Of a stretch of DNA of 64,000 nt, positions 8,962-18,394 are shown piece after piece. Under the pieces are notes generated by a model. It was given only the letters and a program-made list of their open reading frames with translations. It did no database searches and was not told the DNA's origin. This stretch comes from Sphaerotilus sp. (GTDB taxonomy: Bacteria > Pseudomonadota > Gammaproteobacteria > Burkholderiales > Burkholderiaceae_C). Numbering within the stretch: position 1 is the first letter of the stretch; the number at the start of each line of letters is the position of its first letter. The position numbers and the translations under genes were made by a program. Location: the NCBI GenBank assembly GCA_013299055.1, contig JAAFKB010000001.1:1-64000 (forward strand), written 5' to 3'.

Positions 8962-10173
8962 TCAAGTTCGTGCCAGTGCCTGGACATGCACGGCCTCCTG
9001 CATGCGCCCGATGTGCCGCCAGTCATACCGATGCTCTGCCAAGGCACGGGCCTGCAGGCTGATGCTGCGCAGTCGGTCGCCATTGGTCAGCAGGGCATGC
9101 ACGGCGTCGGCAAAGGCTTGGTCGGTGTCCGCCAGCAGGGCATCGACGCCGTCGCGCAGATCGATCCCCTCGGCTCCAACGGAGGTCGAGACCACCGGGA
9201 TACCCAGTCCCATCGCCTCCAGGATTTTGAGCCGCGTGCCACCGCCCGAGCGCAGGGGCACGATCGAGACCGTCGCCCGGCGATAGAAGGACACGACTTC
9301 ATCCACCTTGCCTGTGACGAACACCTGCTGGCCATCGTGCCGCGCCTGGAGCTGCGCCGAGGGCTGGCGGCCCACCATCCAGACTTTCAGCTCTGGCAGG
9401 CGCGTGCGCAGCAGCGGCAGGACAGCATCGAGAAAATGGAGCGCGCCGTCGTTGTTGGCCTCCGAGTCCATCGACGCGACGAACACCACCGACTGGTGTG
9501 CGATCTCGGGCAACTGGTGCGCCATGGCCTCGCAATCGACCCCGTTGGGCACCACGTCCACGGGCACCTCGGGCACATCACGGCGCAGGATCTGCGCATC
9601 GACATCCGACATCACCATCGCACGATGGAAGCGCCGCACGGACGCCAGCTCCCACCGGCGGAACCGCACCTGATTGAGCTGGTGATACCACTTGCGCACC
9701 CCGAACGGCGTGTTGCGGATGATGCGTTCGTTGCGCACGTAGTCGATGTTGTGCATCGTGACGACCCGCGCCGGATCATTCGAAAAGTTCAGGTGGTCGA
9801 GATAGATGGCCAGCGAGGAATGCTCGATCTGCACCACATCGAAAGACCGGCGCGCCACCAGTTGACGCAAGGCATCTCGAATCGCGGGAAAGTACACCGT
9901 GCACAGCGAGATTGGATAGCGGGACAGCAGAAAGGGCGCCACCCAGCGCAGGCGCTCCAGATGCCCGTCCGGTGGCGCGATGCGCACACCGACCACCTCG
10001 ATGCCCAGTGCGCGCAGAGACTGCAGCGCATCCTCCTCGTCCTGGTGCATGACCCGGCACACCAGCGTGACACGGTGGCTCCGGGACATCACCCGCAGCA
10101 AATGGAACACACGGAGTTTTTCGCCGTCGTTGGCGGGCACAGGACATGTCCTGGCAATGAGCAATATATTCAC
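8962..10173 (-). CDS. Glycosyltransferase family 4 (group 1)
   Basis: 403-residue GT-B fold retaining transferase starting with GTG at 10173. The N-terminal domain begins MNILLIARTCPVPANDGEK with the glycine/basic acceptor loop; VVPNGVD marks the linker; the C-terminal donor-binding domain has PLRSGGGTRLKILEAMGLG, the E-x7-E region of the family. It is probably one of the sugar-adding steps of repeat-unit synthesis. It lies 34 bases from the next upstream gene and 6 bases from the next downstream gene, within the EPS operon. Confidence 0.88.
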   Translation of the reverse strand: MNILLIARTCPVPANDGEKLRVFHLLRVMSRSHRVTLVCRVMHQDEEDALQSLRALGIEVVGVRIAPPDGHLERLRWVAPFLLSRYPISLCTVYFPAIRDALRQLVARRSFDVVQIEHSSLAIYLDHLNFSNDPARVVTMHNIDYVRNERIIRNTPFGVRKWYHQLNQVRFRRWELASVRRFHRAMVMSDVDAQILRRDVPEVPVDVVPNGVDCEAMAHQLPEIAHQSVVFVASMDSEANNDGALHFLDAVLPLLRTRLPELKVWMVGRQPSAQLQARHDGQQVFVTGKVDEVVSFYRRATVSIVPLRSGGGTRLKILEAMGLGIPVVSTSVGAEGIDLRDGVDALLADTDQAFADAVHALLTNGDRLRSISLQARALAEHRYDWRHIGRMQEAVHVQALART

Positions 10174-10207
10174 GGTGGAACATCCATGGAAGGAGAAACC
10201 AGGCGGC

Positions 10208-11257
10208 TCAGATGCGCACCGGGCTGCAGGAAGTCACCGCCACGGTCCAGGCAATCCGCCATCGCCCCTTGGCCAGCGCCACCAGTGCATCCCGCAGGAC
10301 ATGGCGGCGCGCGCGTCCGAGCTGGGCCGGATGAAACCGCTTGATGAAGCGCAGACGGTTGCGCGCCAGCAGCCGCGAGGACAGCACCGAGCGGGAGTTG
10401 GTTCCGGCAGAAGCCCCTTCCTTGTGAAAGACCATGCTGTCCTTGGCCAGCGCCATGCTGAAAGGGGGCATGCAACGCCGCGCACGCTCGGCCCAGTCGA
10501 TTTCCTCGTAATACAGGAAATAGTCTTCCTGCATCAATCCGACCGTCTCCAGAAACTCGCGTGTCACCAGCAGCGAGGCCCCCGTGATGTAGGCCAGCTC
10601 CCGCTCGACTTGCTGCTGGGCGGAGGCATCGAGTGCCGCATGGCGTGTGCCTTCCCCTACATGCATGGTCGCCGTGCGCTGCAGGTCCAGCCGGCCACCG
10701 CCGAGAGCCTGGACCACTTCAGGCCGGTGGTAATAGCGCAGGACTGAGCCCACCATGCCCACACCCGGGCGGGTGCGTGCTTCGTTCAGGAGCCTCTGCA
10801 ACGCCTGTGGCGCCACCACGGTGTCATTGTTGAGCAGCCATACGGATCTGGCAGCAGGCTGCGTCAGGATGAAACGCAGTCCCACGTTGCAACCCCCGGC
10901 GAAGCCGAGATTGGCCCCGGTCGGCAGCAGAAACAGATCGGCATCGGGCTGGTCACACTCGAAACCACCGCCGTCCCTGCAGCGCACTTCGGCAACACGG
11001 GGCCTGGCTGGGATGGACGAGGTCGTGCGTGCGGCTGCCCAGTCAGTCTCGGCACTGGTTTCTGCTGCCCACCAGGTGGGCAGCGTGATGATTTCCTCGC
11101 CGCGCGCCCAGGCGCGGATGTGGTCCAGGGAGCCGTCGTGGGAATCGTTGTCGCAGACCACGATCTTCGGCTTCTCGCCGACGAGGTGCATGAGACTTTG
11201 CAGGCACTCGCAGGTGTCACGCCAGCCGTTCCAGTTCAGAAGCAGGATGAAGTCCAA
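10208..11257 (-). CDS. Glycosyltransferase family 2, rhamnosyltransferase-like, with an insertion
   Basis: 349-residue GT2 transferase with LLNWNGW at the N terminus, VVCDNDSHDGS, GANLGFAGGCN and the metal site LLNNDT, the pattern of dTDP-rhamnosyltransferase-like enzymes. The start is TTG 11257: an in-frame stop lies 27 bases upstream and AGGTG is placed six bases before it. Between DNDSHDGS and TGANLGF there is an unusually long stretch of about 60 residues, rich in Ala, Glu and Trp, which is not part of the compact GT2 core. The C terminus has Arg-rich helices that may sit on the membrane. Confidence 0.85.
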   Translation of the reverse strand: MDFILLLNWNGWRDTCECLQSLMHLVGEKPKIVVCDNDSHDGSLDHIRAWARGEEIITLPTWWAAETSAETDWAAARTTSSIPARPRVAEVRCRDGGGFECDQPDADLFLLPTGANLGFAGGCNVGLRFILTQPAARSVWLLNNDTVVAPQALQRLLNEARTRPGVGMVGSVLRYYHRPEVVQALGGGRLDLQRTATMHVGEGTRHAALDASAQQQVERELAYITGASLLVTREFLETVGLMQEDYFLYYEEIDWAERARRCMPPFSMALAKDSMVFHKEGASAGTNSRSVLSSRLLARNRLRFIKRFHPAQLGRARRHVLRDALVALAKGRWRIAWTVAVTSCSPVRI

Positions 11258-11306
11258 AAAAGCACCTGTGTCGAATGGTCATTGAATCGCCGAGCAACCA
11301 GGTAAT

Positions 11307-12857
11307 TTAAGTCACTGCCACTGGCCTGCCGCGTGCCTGAGCTGCCTCAGGAATGATTTTGCCTTCAGCTGGAATTCTGGAGAGAATCATGACGATGCCG
11401 GCAATCAAATACCCAAGAGTCAGATTCGTGGATAGCCACATCGTCCCACGAATGATCAGCAGCACGGACAGTGCGCCGACGGCCCCCGCAAGAAAACAAG
11501 AGTGCGGGCCGGCGCGAGAAATTATCACATGAGATGCCTTGAGCGCTGGTATGAGAAGTGTCAGGATGAAGACAATGGTGGCCGGGACGCCAGACTCGAT
11601 TGCTATGCCTAGATAATGGTTGTCCAGCGTGATGATCCCGCCATTTCCGATATGTCCTGCAACCTGACCGGCCGACCCCACGCCGACCCCAAAAAATGGA
11701 TTGTCAGCGATGCTGGGCAACCCGCGGACAAGCATTTCAGAACGCGCAAGCGTACTCATTCTCTCTGCCGTGGATCTGCCCTGCGTGAGCGTCGATATGA
11801 TCGGTGCAGCCAGAGCAAGAATGCCGACCAGCGTGGTCAAGAACAGGAACTTTCGCGTAAATGAACCTGCCCTGTTCAGGGCCGAATTGGCGCGGTATGC
11901 CCACAGAAGAAACACAAGGAGAGCGCCCACTCCCGCACATACCAGACCGGATCTGGAACCACTGGCAAATATCAACCCTGCGGAGACAATGAAAGCACAC
12001 AGATATATCAGGCGACTCTTTGCCCCATCATTCCACAGCAGGCTTGCCAGAAAAAAACACATTCCCATGGCACAATATTCAGCAAGCGCAATCGGATGTT
12101 CAAAGGTTCCTTGCGCACGAAATGCGCCATCACGGTCACGGCTGATGCTCTGCATCATTGCCTGAGCCTCTAGGTTTCCGCCGCGAGGCGCGTACGCTGA
12201 CAGATAGTTGATGCCTTGCAGTTTTTCCAGGACAACAAAACAGCCAATCAAGAACGTAATCCACAGCATGACGGCCATGAATCGCTCGGAGGTTTTCTGG
12301 TGATGAAGAAAGGAGATTGCAAGGAAATACATGGAGAAATAATTCACCAGATCCCATGTCACCACAATGAAGCTATAAAATGGATATAGTGAATCCCCGA
12401 GGGAAATATAACGCAGTCCAATGTACCCAAGAATCAGCATGGAGACAAGCTGGGTCATTGGGTCTGAATCACCAAAGAAATGCTTTCTCAGTATCGGCCG
12501 ATTGATGACGAGATATGTCAATGAAAATATCGACAGCAGCACGACCATGCGGCGACCATCAATGGAAGGCATGCTCCCGATCTTCAGTATGAGATATGTC
12601 GGCCAGAGGGATAATATGGCCAGAACGATCAGCAGCCAATTGAGCACAAATTTGGTGCTCAGGTCAAATTTGTTCTCGGAGAATGCGGCAACAGCAAAAA
12701 ATACAGGCACCATGATCAATGGTGTCAATCTCACAACCAGCTCTGGGGCCAGCGCCGTGAACGCGCCAATCAGGAACAAAAAAAACAGCAATATCGCCCA
12801 AAGAAAAACTGAGGCTAGTGTTGACAAGCTGGAGATTCTACGAACATGCAGCAACAT
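11307..12857 (-). CDS. Wzy-type polysaccharide polymerase / O-antigen ligase family membrane protein
   Basis: About 516 residues with roughly a dozen hydrophobic segments (first FLWAILLFFLFLIGAF) and a large periplasmic loop containing RAQGTFEHPIALAEY, characteristic of the O-antigen ligase/Wzy superfamily (Wzy_C). It probably polymerises flipped repeat units at the periplasmic face. ATG 12857, preceded by GAGGGCCGAGG, is chosen; an in-frame GTG at 12887 has no clear ribosome-binding site. The segment from here to about 14.1 kb is visibly more A/T-rich than its neighbours, as is common for polymerase genes that move between strains. Confidence 0.85.
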   Translation of the reverse strand: MLLHVRRISSLSTLASVFLWAILLFFLFLIGAFTALAPELVVRLTPLIMVPVFFAVAAFSENKFDLSTKFVLNWLLIVLAILSLWPTYLILKIGSMPSIDGRRMVVLLSIFSLTYLVINRPILRKHFFGDSDPMTQLVSMLILGYIGLRYISLGDSLYPFYSFIVVTWDLVNYFSMYFLAISFLHHQKTSERFMAVMLWITFLIGCFVVLEKLQGINYLSAYAPRGGNLEAQAMMQSISRDRDGAFRAQGTFEHPIALAEYCAMGMCFFLASLLWNDGAKSRLIYLCAFIVSAGLIFASGSRSGLVCAGVGALLVFLLWAYRANSALNRAGSFTRKFLFLTTLVGILALAAPIISTLTQGRSTAERMSTLARSEMLVRGLPSIADNPFFGVGVGSAGQVAGHIGNGGIITLDNHYLGIAIESGVPATIVFILTLLIPALKASHVIISRAGPHSCFLAGAVGALSVLLIIRGTMWLSTNLTLGYLIAGIVMILSRIPAEGKIIPEAAQARGRPVAVT

Positions 12858-12889
12858 GGTCCTCGGCCCTCGTGAATGTGTTTTCACAA

Positions 12890-14101
12890 TTAAACTGGGA
12901 TCAGAGATTTGAAAGTGCTGGTCAAGCTGTCCCTGTATCGGTCCAATCGATGCTGCGCAATCGCATTACCGTGCGCGACAAGGTCAGCCAGCTCCTCGCG
13001 TCGTGCAAAACCTTCCAGGATGAGATCCAGCGATTCTTCGGTTGTCTGAGAACGACCATCCGAAATCCATCGATATTCAAGCGAAGAAAAGAGCCCGTTG
13101 AACTTTCGGCTGTAGGCGACCGGCACCACGGGGACACCACTCGAAAAAGCGGCAATGCATGCATGCATGCGCGCTCCCGTCATGAAGTCCAGTGCCGAGA
13201 TGAAGGTCTTGGCCTGTCCAGGGGACGTGAAATCAGGTGCCCTGCGGGCTTCCGGAAACTCCTTGACTAGCACCTCGATGGCAACCCGGTCATCATCGCG
13301 AGGCAGTTGATCTGGCACCACATGCGCAATCAGCCACACCCGATAGCGGGCATCCTGCGACCACGCCGCCAGCAATTTTCTCATCAGCGTCGGATAATCA
13401 ATCGTCAAGCCAAACTGGTTGTTTCCTGTATAACCACCAGAAAAAAGCAGCCCGGATACATTCAATCCGATGTTGATGCGACCAGGCTCCGGCGCCACTC
13501 CCCTGGAATAGGGCAATGCAAATGCCACATCAATCACTTCCTCGACATGATCGAGCAGTCCAAGTGAGCGCATGTACTCGGCCGAAAGTCCATCGCGTAC
13601 AAACACCTTCTCACAGCGTTTCATCACCGAACGGGCGATCCATCTGGAATACCAGTGATCAAACGGGCCGATGGTCTGCGGGCTCAATACCAGCCTGCGG
13701 CCCTGTGCCAGAACAATGATCTTGCTGGCAATCAGAAAAATGAATCTCTGAACCCCATAGATGTCCGTGAAACTGTCGCCTTCACCGATGTCGAGCACGA
13801 CATCGCATTCTGATATTCTGGCGGGATAATCGGAGCGCCCCAGCACCAGCTGCTTGAGCGACAGGCGCGCCGCGATGCTGATCTCGGTCCCTTCGGGAAC
13901 ATACGACAGGCGTCCCTCGGTCCCGAAAATCACGAACTTCACCTGGCAGCCAATGGCCTGCGCCGCACGGCGACACAGCGCAATCTGCGACTCGGTCAGC
14001 GCACCCACGCCCAGGTTGTCCGATGAAACGGAATGCCAGATGAGTCCGACCGTCAGAACATTGCGCACAGATTCCCCCCCAGGATTTGTATTGTCCATCA
14101 T
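12890..14101 (-). CDS. Polysaccharide pyruvyl transferase family protein
   Basis: 403 residues, PF04230-type. N terminus VGLIWHSVSSDNLGVGALT, the strand DVVLDIGEGDSFTDIYG, the SPQTIGPF segment, a linker, and a C-terminal GT-B-like half with FMTGARMHACIAAFSSGVPVVPVAYS are the family's conserved blocks. Known members transfer pyruvate from PEP to sugars as ketals (WcaK, CsaB); some act on other glycans. Its ATG sits in the stop of the upstream FrhB-like gene (ATGA), so the two are translationally coupled and probably act in one step. The cytosolic location is inferred from the lack of signal or membrane segments. Confidence 0.88.
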   Translation of the reverse strand: MMDNTNPGGESVRNVLTVGLIWHSVSSDNLGVGALTESQIALCRRAAQAIGCQVKFVIFGTEGRLSYVPEGTEISIAARLSLKQLVLGRSDYPARISECDVVLDIGEGDSFTDIYGVQRFIFLIASKIIVLAQGRRLVLSPQTIGPFDHWYSRWIARSVMKRCEKVFVRDGLSAEYMRSLGLLDHVEEVIDVAFALPYSRGVAPEPGRINIGLNVSGLLFSGGYTGNNQFGLTIDYPTLMRKLLAAWSQDARYRVWLIAHVVPDQLPRDDDRVAIEVLVKEFPEARRAPDFTSPGQAKTFISALDFMTGARMHACIAAFSSGVPVVPVAYSRKFNGLFSSLEYRWISDGRSQTTEESLDLILEGFARREELADLVAHGNAIAQHRLDRYRDSLTSTFKSLIPV

Positions 14102-15312
14102 TCACCCTTTGCCCGGCGAAACGTCCCCGCTGCACTGCGCAGGAATGCTCCGATCGATGCCTGCCTGGCTGCCGCCACAAGCCGCAGGCGTCGTGTCACG
14201 GGGGCGTGCCCCTGCGCAGCACGCGCGGCCAGCAGACGCCCCAGCACCATGCGTTTGCGTTCGACCTGATATGGCTGCATGGCCGCCACTTCACGCAGGT
14301 CAAGCATCTCGGTGCGGACGTCACCCGCCGCCACTGCCTCGGCAAGCAACTGCGCGCCACGGGGTGTACGAACCAGAATCAGGCTTCGCCCATCGCGCTC
14401 GGCAAAGTCAGGATAACCATCCTTGCCGTACCAGGCATCGGCGCACACCAGGTCAGCAAACTCCCCGGTGCCATCCGGACAGATCTTGCAGCGAAACTGG
14501 AGATGCCGATTCAGGATGGTCCCCCAGGATTGGTTGTAATCCATCTCGAATGCCTCTCCTGCGTGGGTCACCGCTCTTGCCTTGCCCGGCCATCCATCCC
14601 CGCGGTAGCGGAAATTCGCCACCTGTTCAGGCGTGACACCCATGGCGGCCAGCAGTGCCTGCGTACCCAGGCCACTCGGTGTGCCTGCGCACATGAAGGA
14701 CAACAGATAAGGCACCTGGCGTCCGACACGCGCATCGATGCGGCCCAGTGCGCGCAATGCGGCCACCTCGCAGGGCTTGCCGACGAAGGCAAAGGTCTGC
14801 CCCCCCGACAGCATTTCCTCGACCCGGGAAAGCGCCGATGCAGGACCATATCTGGAGCCGGCCGCCCGCAGAACATCGTCTCGCCCACGAGAGAACTGCA
14901 CTTCGTTGCCGGTCGGCTCGGAAGAAGAGGCCGCATTCTGGGATATCCCCTCGACCCGACCGGTGCGAAGCAGAAACTGCGCAAGAGCGGTGATCACCCC
15001 ACCCGATGAGCCCTGGTGCCGGACCACAGGGTCCGCGGCATAGCCTGTGTAGCAGCCCAGGACACGTCCCCAGATCGGATCGATTCGCTCAGATGGGGCC
15101 GGCGCCTCATGCACAAGAGAAACCCCGGGACATGTGGCATTGAACCGCTGCAGTTCGTCTGCCGACAAGGGCTGCGCCACAGCGGGCCGCCACTGCAGTT
15201 CAGCCGACGGCACCATCCGGATCTTGTCCGGGGCCACCACCGAAGCGCACAAGCCGCAACCGGAACACGATCCGCTGCCCACCACTTTCTCGATCATCAA
15301 TCTTTTCTGCAT
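14098..15312 (-). CDS. Coenzyme F420 hydrogenase/dehydrogenase beta-subunit (FrhB) family protein
   Basis: About 404 residues; ATG 15312 with GGGGAA upstream is preferred over an in-frame GTG at 15360. The N terminus carries CSGCGLC (Cys16, 19, 22), a half-ferredoxin Fe-S site, then GSSGGVITALAQFLL and FVGKPCEVAALRAL, which are the FrhB flavin-binding core, and a distal CKICPDGTGEFADLVCADAW that could bind a further cluster. Relatives of FrhB without F420 are often found beside polysaccharide pyruvyl transferases in capsule and EPS loci, but their reaction is not settled. A flavin/Fe-S reductase acting on a sugar or its ketal is the plain reading; this is inference. Confidence 0.85.
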   Translation of the reverse strand: MQKRLMIEKVVGSGSCSGCGLCASVVAPDKIRMVPSAELQWRPAVAQPLSADELQRFNATCPGVSLVHEAPAPSERIDPIWGRVLGCYTGYAADPVVRHQGSSGGVITALAQFLLRTGRVEGISQNAASSSEPTGNEVQFSRGRDDVLRAAGSRYGPASALSRVEEMLSGGQTFAFVGKPCEVAALRALGRIDARVGRQVPYLLSFMCAGTPSGLGTQALLAAMGVTPEQVANFRYRGDGWPGKARAVTHAGEAFEMDYNQSWGTILNRHLQFRCKICPDGTGEFADLVCADAWYGKDGYPDFAERDGRSLILVRTPRGAQLLAEAVAAGDVRTEMLDLREVAAMQPYQVERKRMVLGRLLAARAAQGHAPVTRRLRLVAAARQASIGAFLRSAAGTFRRAKGE

Positions 15313-15395
15313 GCTTTGATTCCCCGCCCTGACCTTGTCCTGGAAACGTTGCCCTGGCACTCAATGGCGCACCGATCCTTCTTTCTCACCGCATC

Positions 15396-16694
15396 TCACC
15401 GCGCGAGCAAGTACCCCTGAGGCAGCATCATCACCAGTGCGACCACCACCACCACCGCTGCCCCGGCCTGGTGTCCGCCAGAGCGCCCGATGACCCGCCC
15501 GGCATAGGCCATCCACAAGACAGCGTTGCCAACCACCAAGGCCATCAGCCAACCCTGGGCCGCAAATGTCGGAATCAGGACTGTCGCGAGCACAATAATC
15601 AAGATCCAGTGTCCGACAGAGGCTGCGGCACGAAACGATTGCTGCCCCCGGGCTGTCAACGTGATACCCCATGCTGCCGCAGCAAACCGCACCTGGAACA
15701 ACAGACCGAACCACGGCATCAGCTCGACCAGTCCCCCATACTGGGGACCGAATGCCAGCCCGACCAGCACCGGTGCCCCCAGCGAAAATGTCAGGCCCAC
15801 CATGGCGCCAACCAGCACAAATGTCAATTGCAGTCGAAAGGACTCGGTGTGCAGGTCTGCTGGCCGGTTGATGGCTGCCGATGCCACCCGAGGCAGGAAG
15901 ACATTTGCCAGAATAGGTGCAATCTGGGCAGCCGCCATGAACAGTTTCATTCCTGCCTGGTGCACACCCACCGCCACAACCCCGAGATGATGATTCAAGA
16001 CCACCCCGTCGATCTGTCCGAACATGGCGGTCATCGCGTAATCTGTCGCATAAGCGGTGCTTGCGCGAAGGCGGGCCCATGCCGCTCTGGTGCTGGTCCA
16101 GGAAGCATGAATGCCCATGTGCGACAGCACCTGCCGACTCCGCACGGTCATGACCAGACGTGACAGGCAGTAGGCCCATGCCACTGCATCAATGGAAGCC
16201 GTCGCCCAAGCAGTCAGACCGACTGGAATGCTGTACACCCACGCAGTCTGCATCCCCAGCCGAGCATCTTCACCATAATGTCCGCGTGCACGCAAGACCG
16301 ATATGTAGAACTCCGAGAGACCCTCCGCCAACATGGTCAGCAGAAGCACGCCGAACAACACGCGGGACACGACGGCCGGCAGCATCAGCAGGGCCACCAG
16401 AAACACGGGAATGGAAAGTGCCATGGCGAGCCAGCGGGCCGACATGGCATCGGATACCACCGCATCGGCATTGCCAGTGGCCTGTGCCACTGTGCGCAGC
16501 ACGTAGGTGGACAGACCGAAATTGGCTGGCACAACGAGCAGGGTGGCCAGCGTCAGCATGAACATCAACGCACCAAAATCACCCGGCCCAAGATACCGCG
16601 CGGTCACGCTGATCGAAACAAATGATGACAAGAGCCGTGCCGCGCTTCCTGCTCCGGTCAAGACCAGACTCTTGGTGACGGACAGCGACTTCAT
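15396..16694 (-). CDS. Lipopolysaccharide/EPS repeat-unit flippase (Wzx, MATE-like fold)
   Basis: 432 residues with about 12 to 14 hydrophobic segments, starting SLVLTGAGSAARLLSSFVS and SVTARYLGPGDFGALMF, the N-terminal signature of polysaccharide biosynthesis/oligosaccharide flippase proteins. It would move lipid-linked repeat units from the cytoplasmic to the periplasmic face of the inner membrane for Wzy. It lies 34 bases after epsI in the operon. Confidence 0.88.
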   Translation of the reverse strand: MKSLSVTKSLVLTGAGSAARLLSSFVSISVTARYLGPGDFGALMFMLTLATLLVVPANFGLSTYVLRTVAQATGNADAVVSDAMSARWLAMALSIPVFLVALLMLPAVVSRVLFGVLLLTMLAEGLSEFYISVLRARGHYGEDARLGMQTAWVYSIPVGLTAWATASIDAVAWAYCLSRLVMTVRSRQVLSHMGIHASWTSTRAAWARLRASTAYATDYAMTAMFGQIDGVVLNHHLGVVAVGVHQAGMKLFMAAAQIAPILANVFLPRVASAAINRPADLHTESFRLQLTFVLVGAMVGLTFSLGAPVLVGLAFGPQYGGLVELMPWFGLLFQVRFAAAAWGITLTARGQQSFRAAASVGHWILIIVLATVLIPTFAAQGWLMALVVGNAVLWMAYAGRVIGRSGGHQAGAAVVVVVALVMMLPQGYLLAR

Positions 16695-16728
16695 GCGTCC
16701 AGTCCCGCAGACACACGACGGTCACCCC

Positions 16729-17418
16729 TCACTGCGCAAGGCCAGCCAGCCGCCTACGCTCACCTTGTCCGACATGGGACAGCAGTGAACGTGCGAACTG
16801 CGCGTGCAACTCGAACGCCTTCACGCTGTCGCGATCGATGCTGGACAGGCGAAACAGCAGTCCGTCGGCCACGAAACCATCCATCGCATAACGGATGTCC
16901 AGCATCTTCTTCTCGATGCCACTCGACACCGAGAAATCTCCGAGGGTAGTCCAGTAAGTCACGGGTTCGTAGCGCTGCTGACTCAACACCGTTTCCAGCC
17001 GGCGCACTGGGATCACCCCATGCGCAGTGGTGAGCTGGTCCTTGACATTGGTGCGCACCTGAAATCCTTGTGCTGGGTAGCAGACCTCGGGTTTGTGTAC
17101 CTGAAAATCGTCTCCCTGATTCTTGCCATAAGCAATTGACAGGATCACCCGCTCGCCTTTGGTGTTTTCATAGATGCGCGAGATCGTTTCAGAATAAAGC
17201 CGATTGATGAGGTCTTCGGCTTGTGGATTCACGATCCCTCCGTTGCTTGGAACCACACGCCAGTCTCCAAATCGCACCGGAATCATTGGTTCAATTTTCA
17301 GCTGCTGCCTGGTTTCGGCCAGCATGCGTGTTGGTTTGGCCGCCGTCGCCAGCACTGCCGTGGCGGTCATGATGACGGCCATCACCACAGCCGTCCTGAT
17401 GGGTGCGTTGGGCTTCAC
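16729..17418 (-). CDS. epsI: EpsI family exosortase-associated protein
   Basis: 229 residues; GTG start at 17418 with AGGA about ten bases upstream. An N-terminal hydrophobic anchor (TAVVMAVIMTATAVLATAA) is followed by a periplasmic domain with FGDWRV, the YGKNQGDDFQVHKPEVCYPAQGF segment (HxPExCY) and EPVTYWTTLG, all hallmarks of EpsI. EpsI proteins are always next to or fused with exosortases and are needed for EPS production or sorting; the biochemical role is unknown. It follows the exosortase after 31 bases. Confidence 0.9.
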   Translation of the reverse strand: MKPNAPIRTAVVMAVIMTATAVLATAAKPTRMLAETRQQLKIEPMIPVRFGDWRVVPSNGGIVNPQAEDLINRLYSETISRIYENTKGERVILSIAYGKNQGDDFQVHKPEVCYPAQGFQVRTNVKDQLTTAHGVIPVRRLETVLSQQRYEPVTYWTTLGDFSVSSGIEKKMLDIRYAMDGFVADGLLFRLSSIDRDSVKAFELHAQFARSLLSHVGQGERRRLAGLAQ

Positions 17419-17449
17419 AGTGTTCTTTCCTGATATTCTGTTGTGTCCA

Positions 17450-18373
17450 TCATGCCTTGACAGACCTTGTCACGCCGCGCTCCGACCAGAAACGGACAAC
17501 AGTGCGAATCAGCGTGTCGGAGAGGATGATCAGCATCAAGGCGGCCATGAACAGCACCATCCCGGCAAAACCATGCAGGAACCCCTGTCCAGCTTCGTCG
17601 CCAAGATAATAAGTCACCAGCGTGAGCACGATCACCCGGATGACGTTCGCTGTAAAGCTGATGGGCACGATCAGCACAGCCAGCGTCACGTTGCGAGCCA
17701 CCGATTCATGCCGAATCAAGTTCAGGTACAACAAGCCAAGTGCTTCCAGTGTAAATAACGTGTGAAGCCCTGCACATGCATCGGCCACCAGCAGCTGATA
17801 TTGACCGATCTGCAGAATGACACCACTGCGACTGATCGGATAACCTCCCGCATACAGCATTGCTTCTGCAGTATAGGAAACTGCCATCTTCATCGGCTGT
17901 GTCATCGCATCGACGACGACACTGGGCAGGGGAATCATGAACGCCATGAAGAAAAGGGGGAACCAGAGCGACCGCATGGCCGCTGACCCCTTCAACAAGA
18001 GCACCGCTGCGGCGATGACGGCAATGAGTGTACCGACCTCGAACAGCAGAATGTCCTGCGAGCGGCCGAGTGCGTACAACAGCATTGCCAGCGCGAAAAT
18101 ACTCCATCCCCAAGCGCGCGAGGGTTGAGCGGGCAAAGCAGCAACCTCTGGCACCTTGCGCCACAGCAACCAGAACGAAATGGCCAGCACGATCGGCCCG
18201 TGCCCTTGGCTGTCAGTCGCCCACAAGCCGTGGAACAGTCCCCAGAAAGTAGGGCCGAACATCGCGGCAGTCCCGCCCAGCACGATCAACCAGGGATGGA
18301 CTTGTCGATTGGCCAAGATGGTCTTCAGCGACGAAAGAGACATGGGCACAGAAGGAGACACGGCAGAGCGCAT
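17450..18373 (-). CDS. xrtB: Exosortase (XrtB type)
   Basis: About 307 residues, multipass inner-membrane cysteine transpeptidase-like enzyme that is thought to cleave C-terminal sorting signals (PEP-CTERM) and hand proteins to the cell surface or EPS. The catalytic set is visible: VADACAGLH (Cys200), PISFTANVIRV (Arg246) and FLHGFAG (His267), each in predicted membrane helices. ATG 18373 is chosen; an in-frame TTG two codons earlier and an ATG at 18343 are alternatives. The B type is assigned because it sits in an epsD-E-F-G-exosortase-epsI order. No PEP-CTERM protein was found in this window, so its substrates are elsewhere. Confidence 0.88.
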   Translation of the reverse strand: MRSAVSPSVPMSLSSLKTILANRQVHPWLIVLGGTAAMFGPTFWGLFHGLWATDSQGHGPIVLAISFWLLWRKVPEVAALPAQPSRAWGWSIFALAMLLYALGRSQDILLFEVGTLIAVIAAAVLLLKGSAAMRSLWFPLFFMAFMIPLPSVVVDAMTQPMKMAVSYTAEAMLYAGGYPISRSGVILQIGQYQLLVADACAGLHTLFTLEALGLLYLNLIRHESVARNVTLAVLIVPISFTANVIRVIVLTLVTYYLGDEAGQGFLHGFAGMVLFMAALMLIILSDTLIRTVVRFWSERGVTRSVKA

Positions 18374-18394
18374 GAGCAAGCAGTCCAGTCTGGA

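Noticed and set aside
8131-10344. Open frame of about 737 codons on the + strand opposite two glycosyltransferases
   Set aside because: No family features, and the minus-strand genes are clear GT2 and GT4 enzymes.
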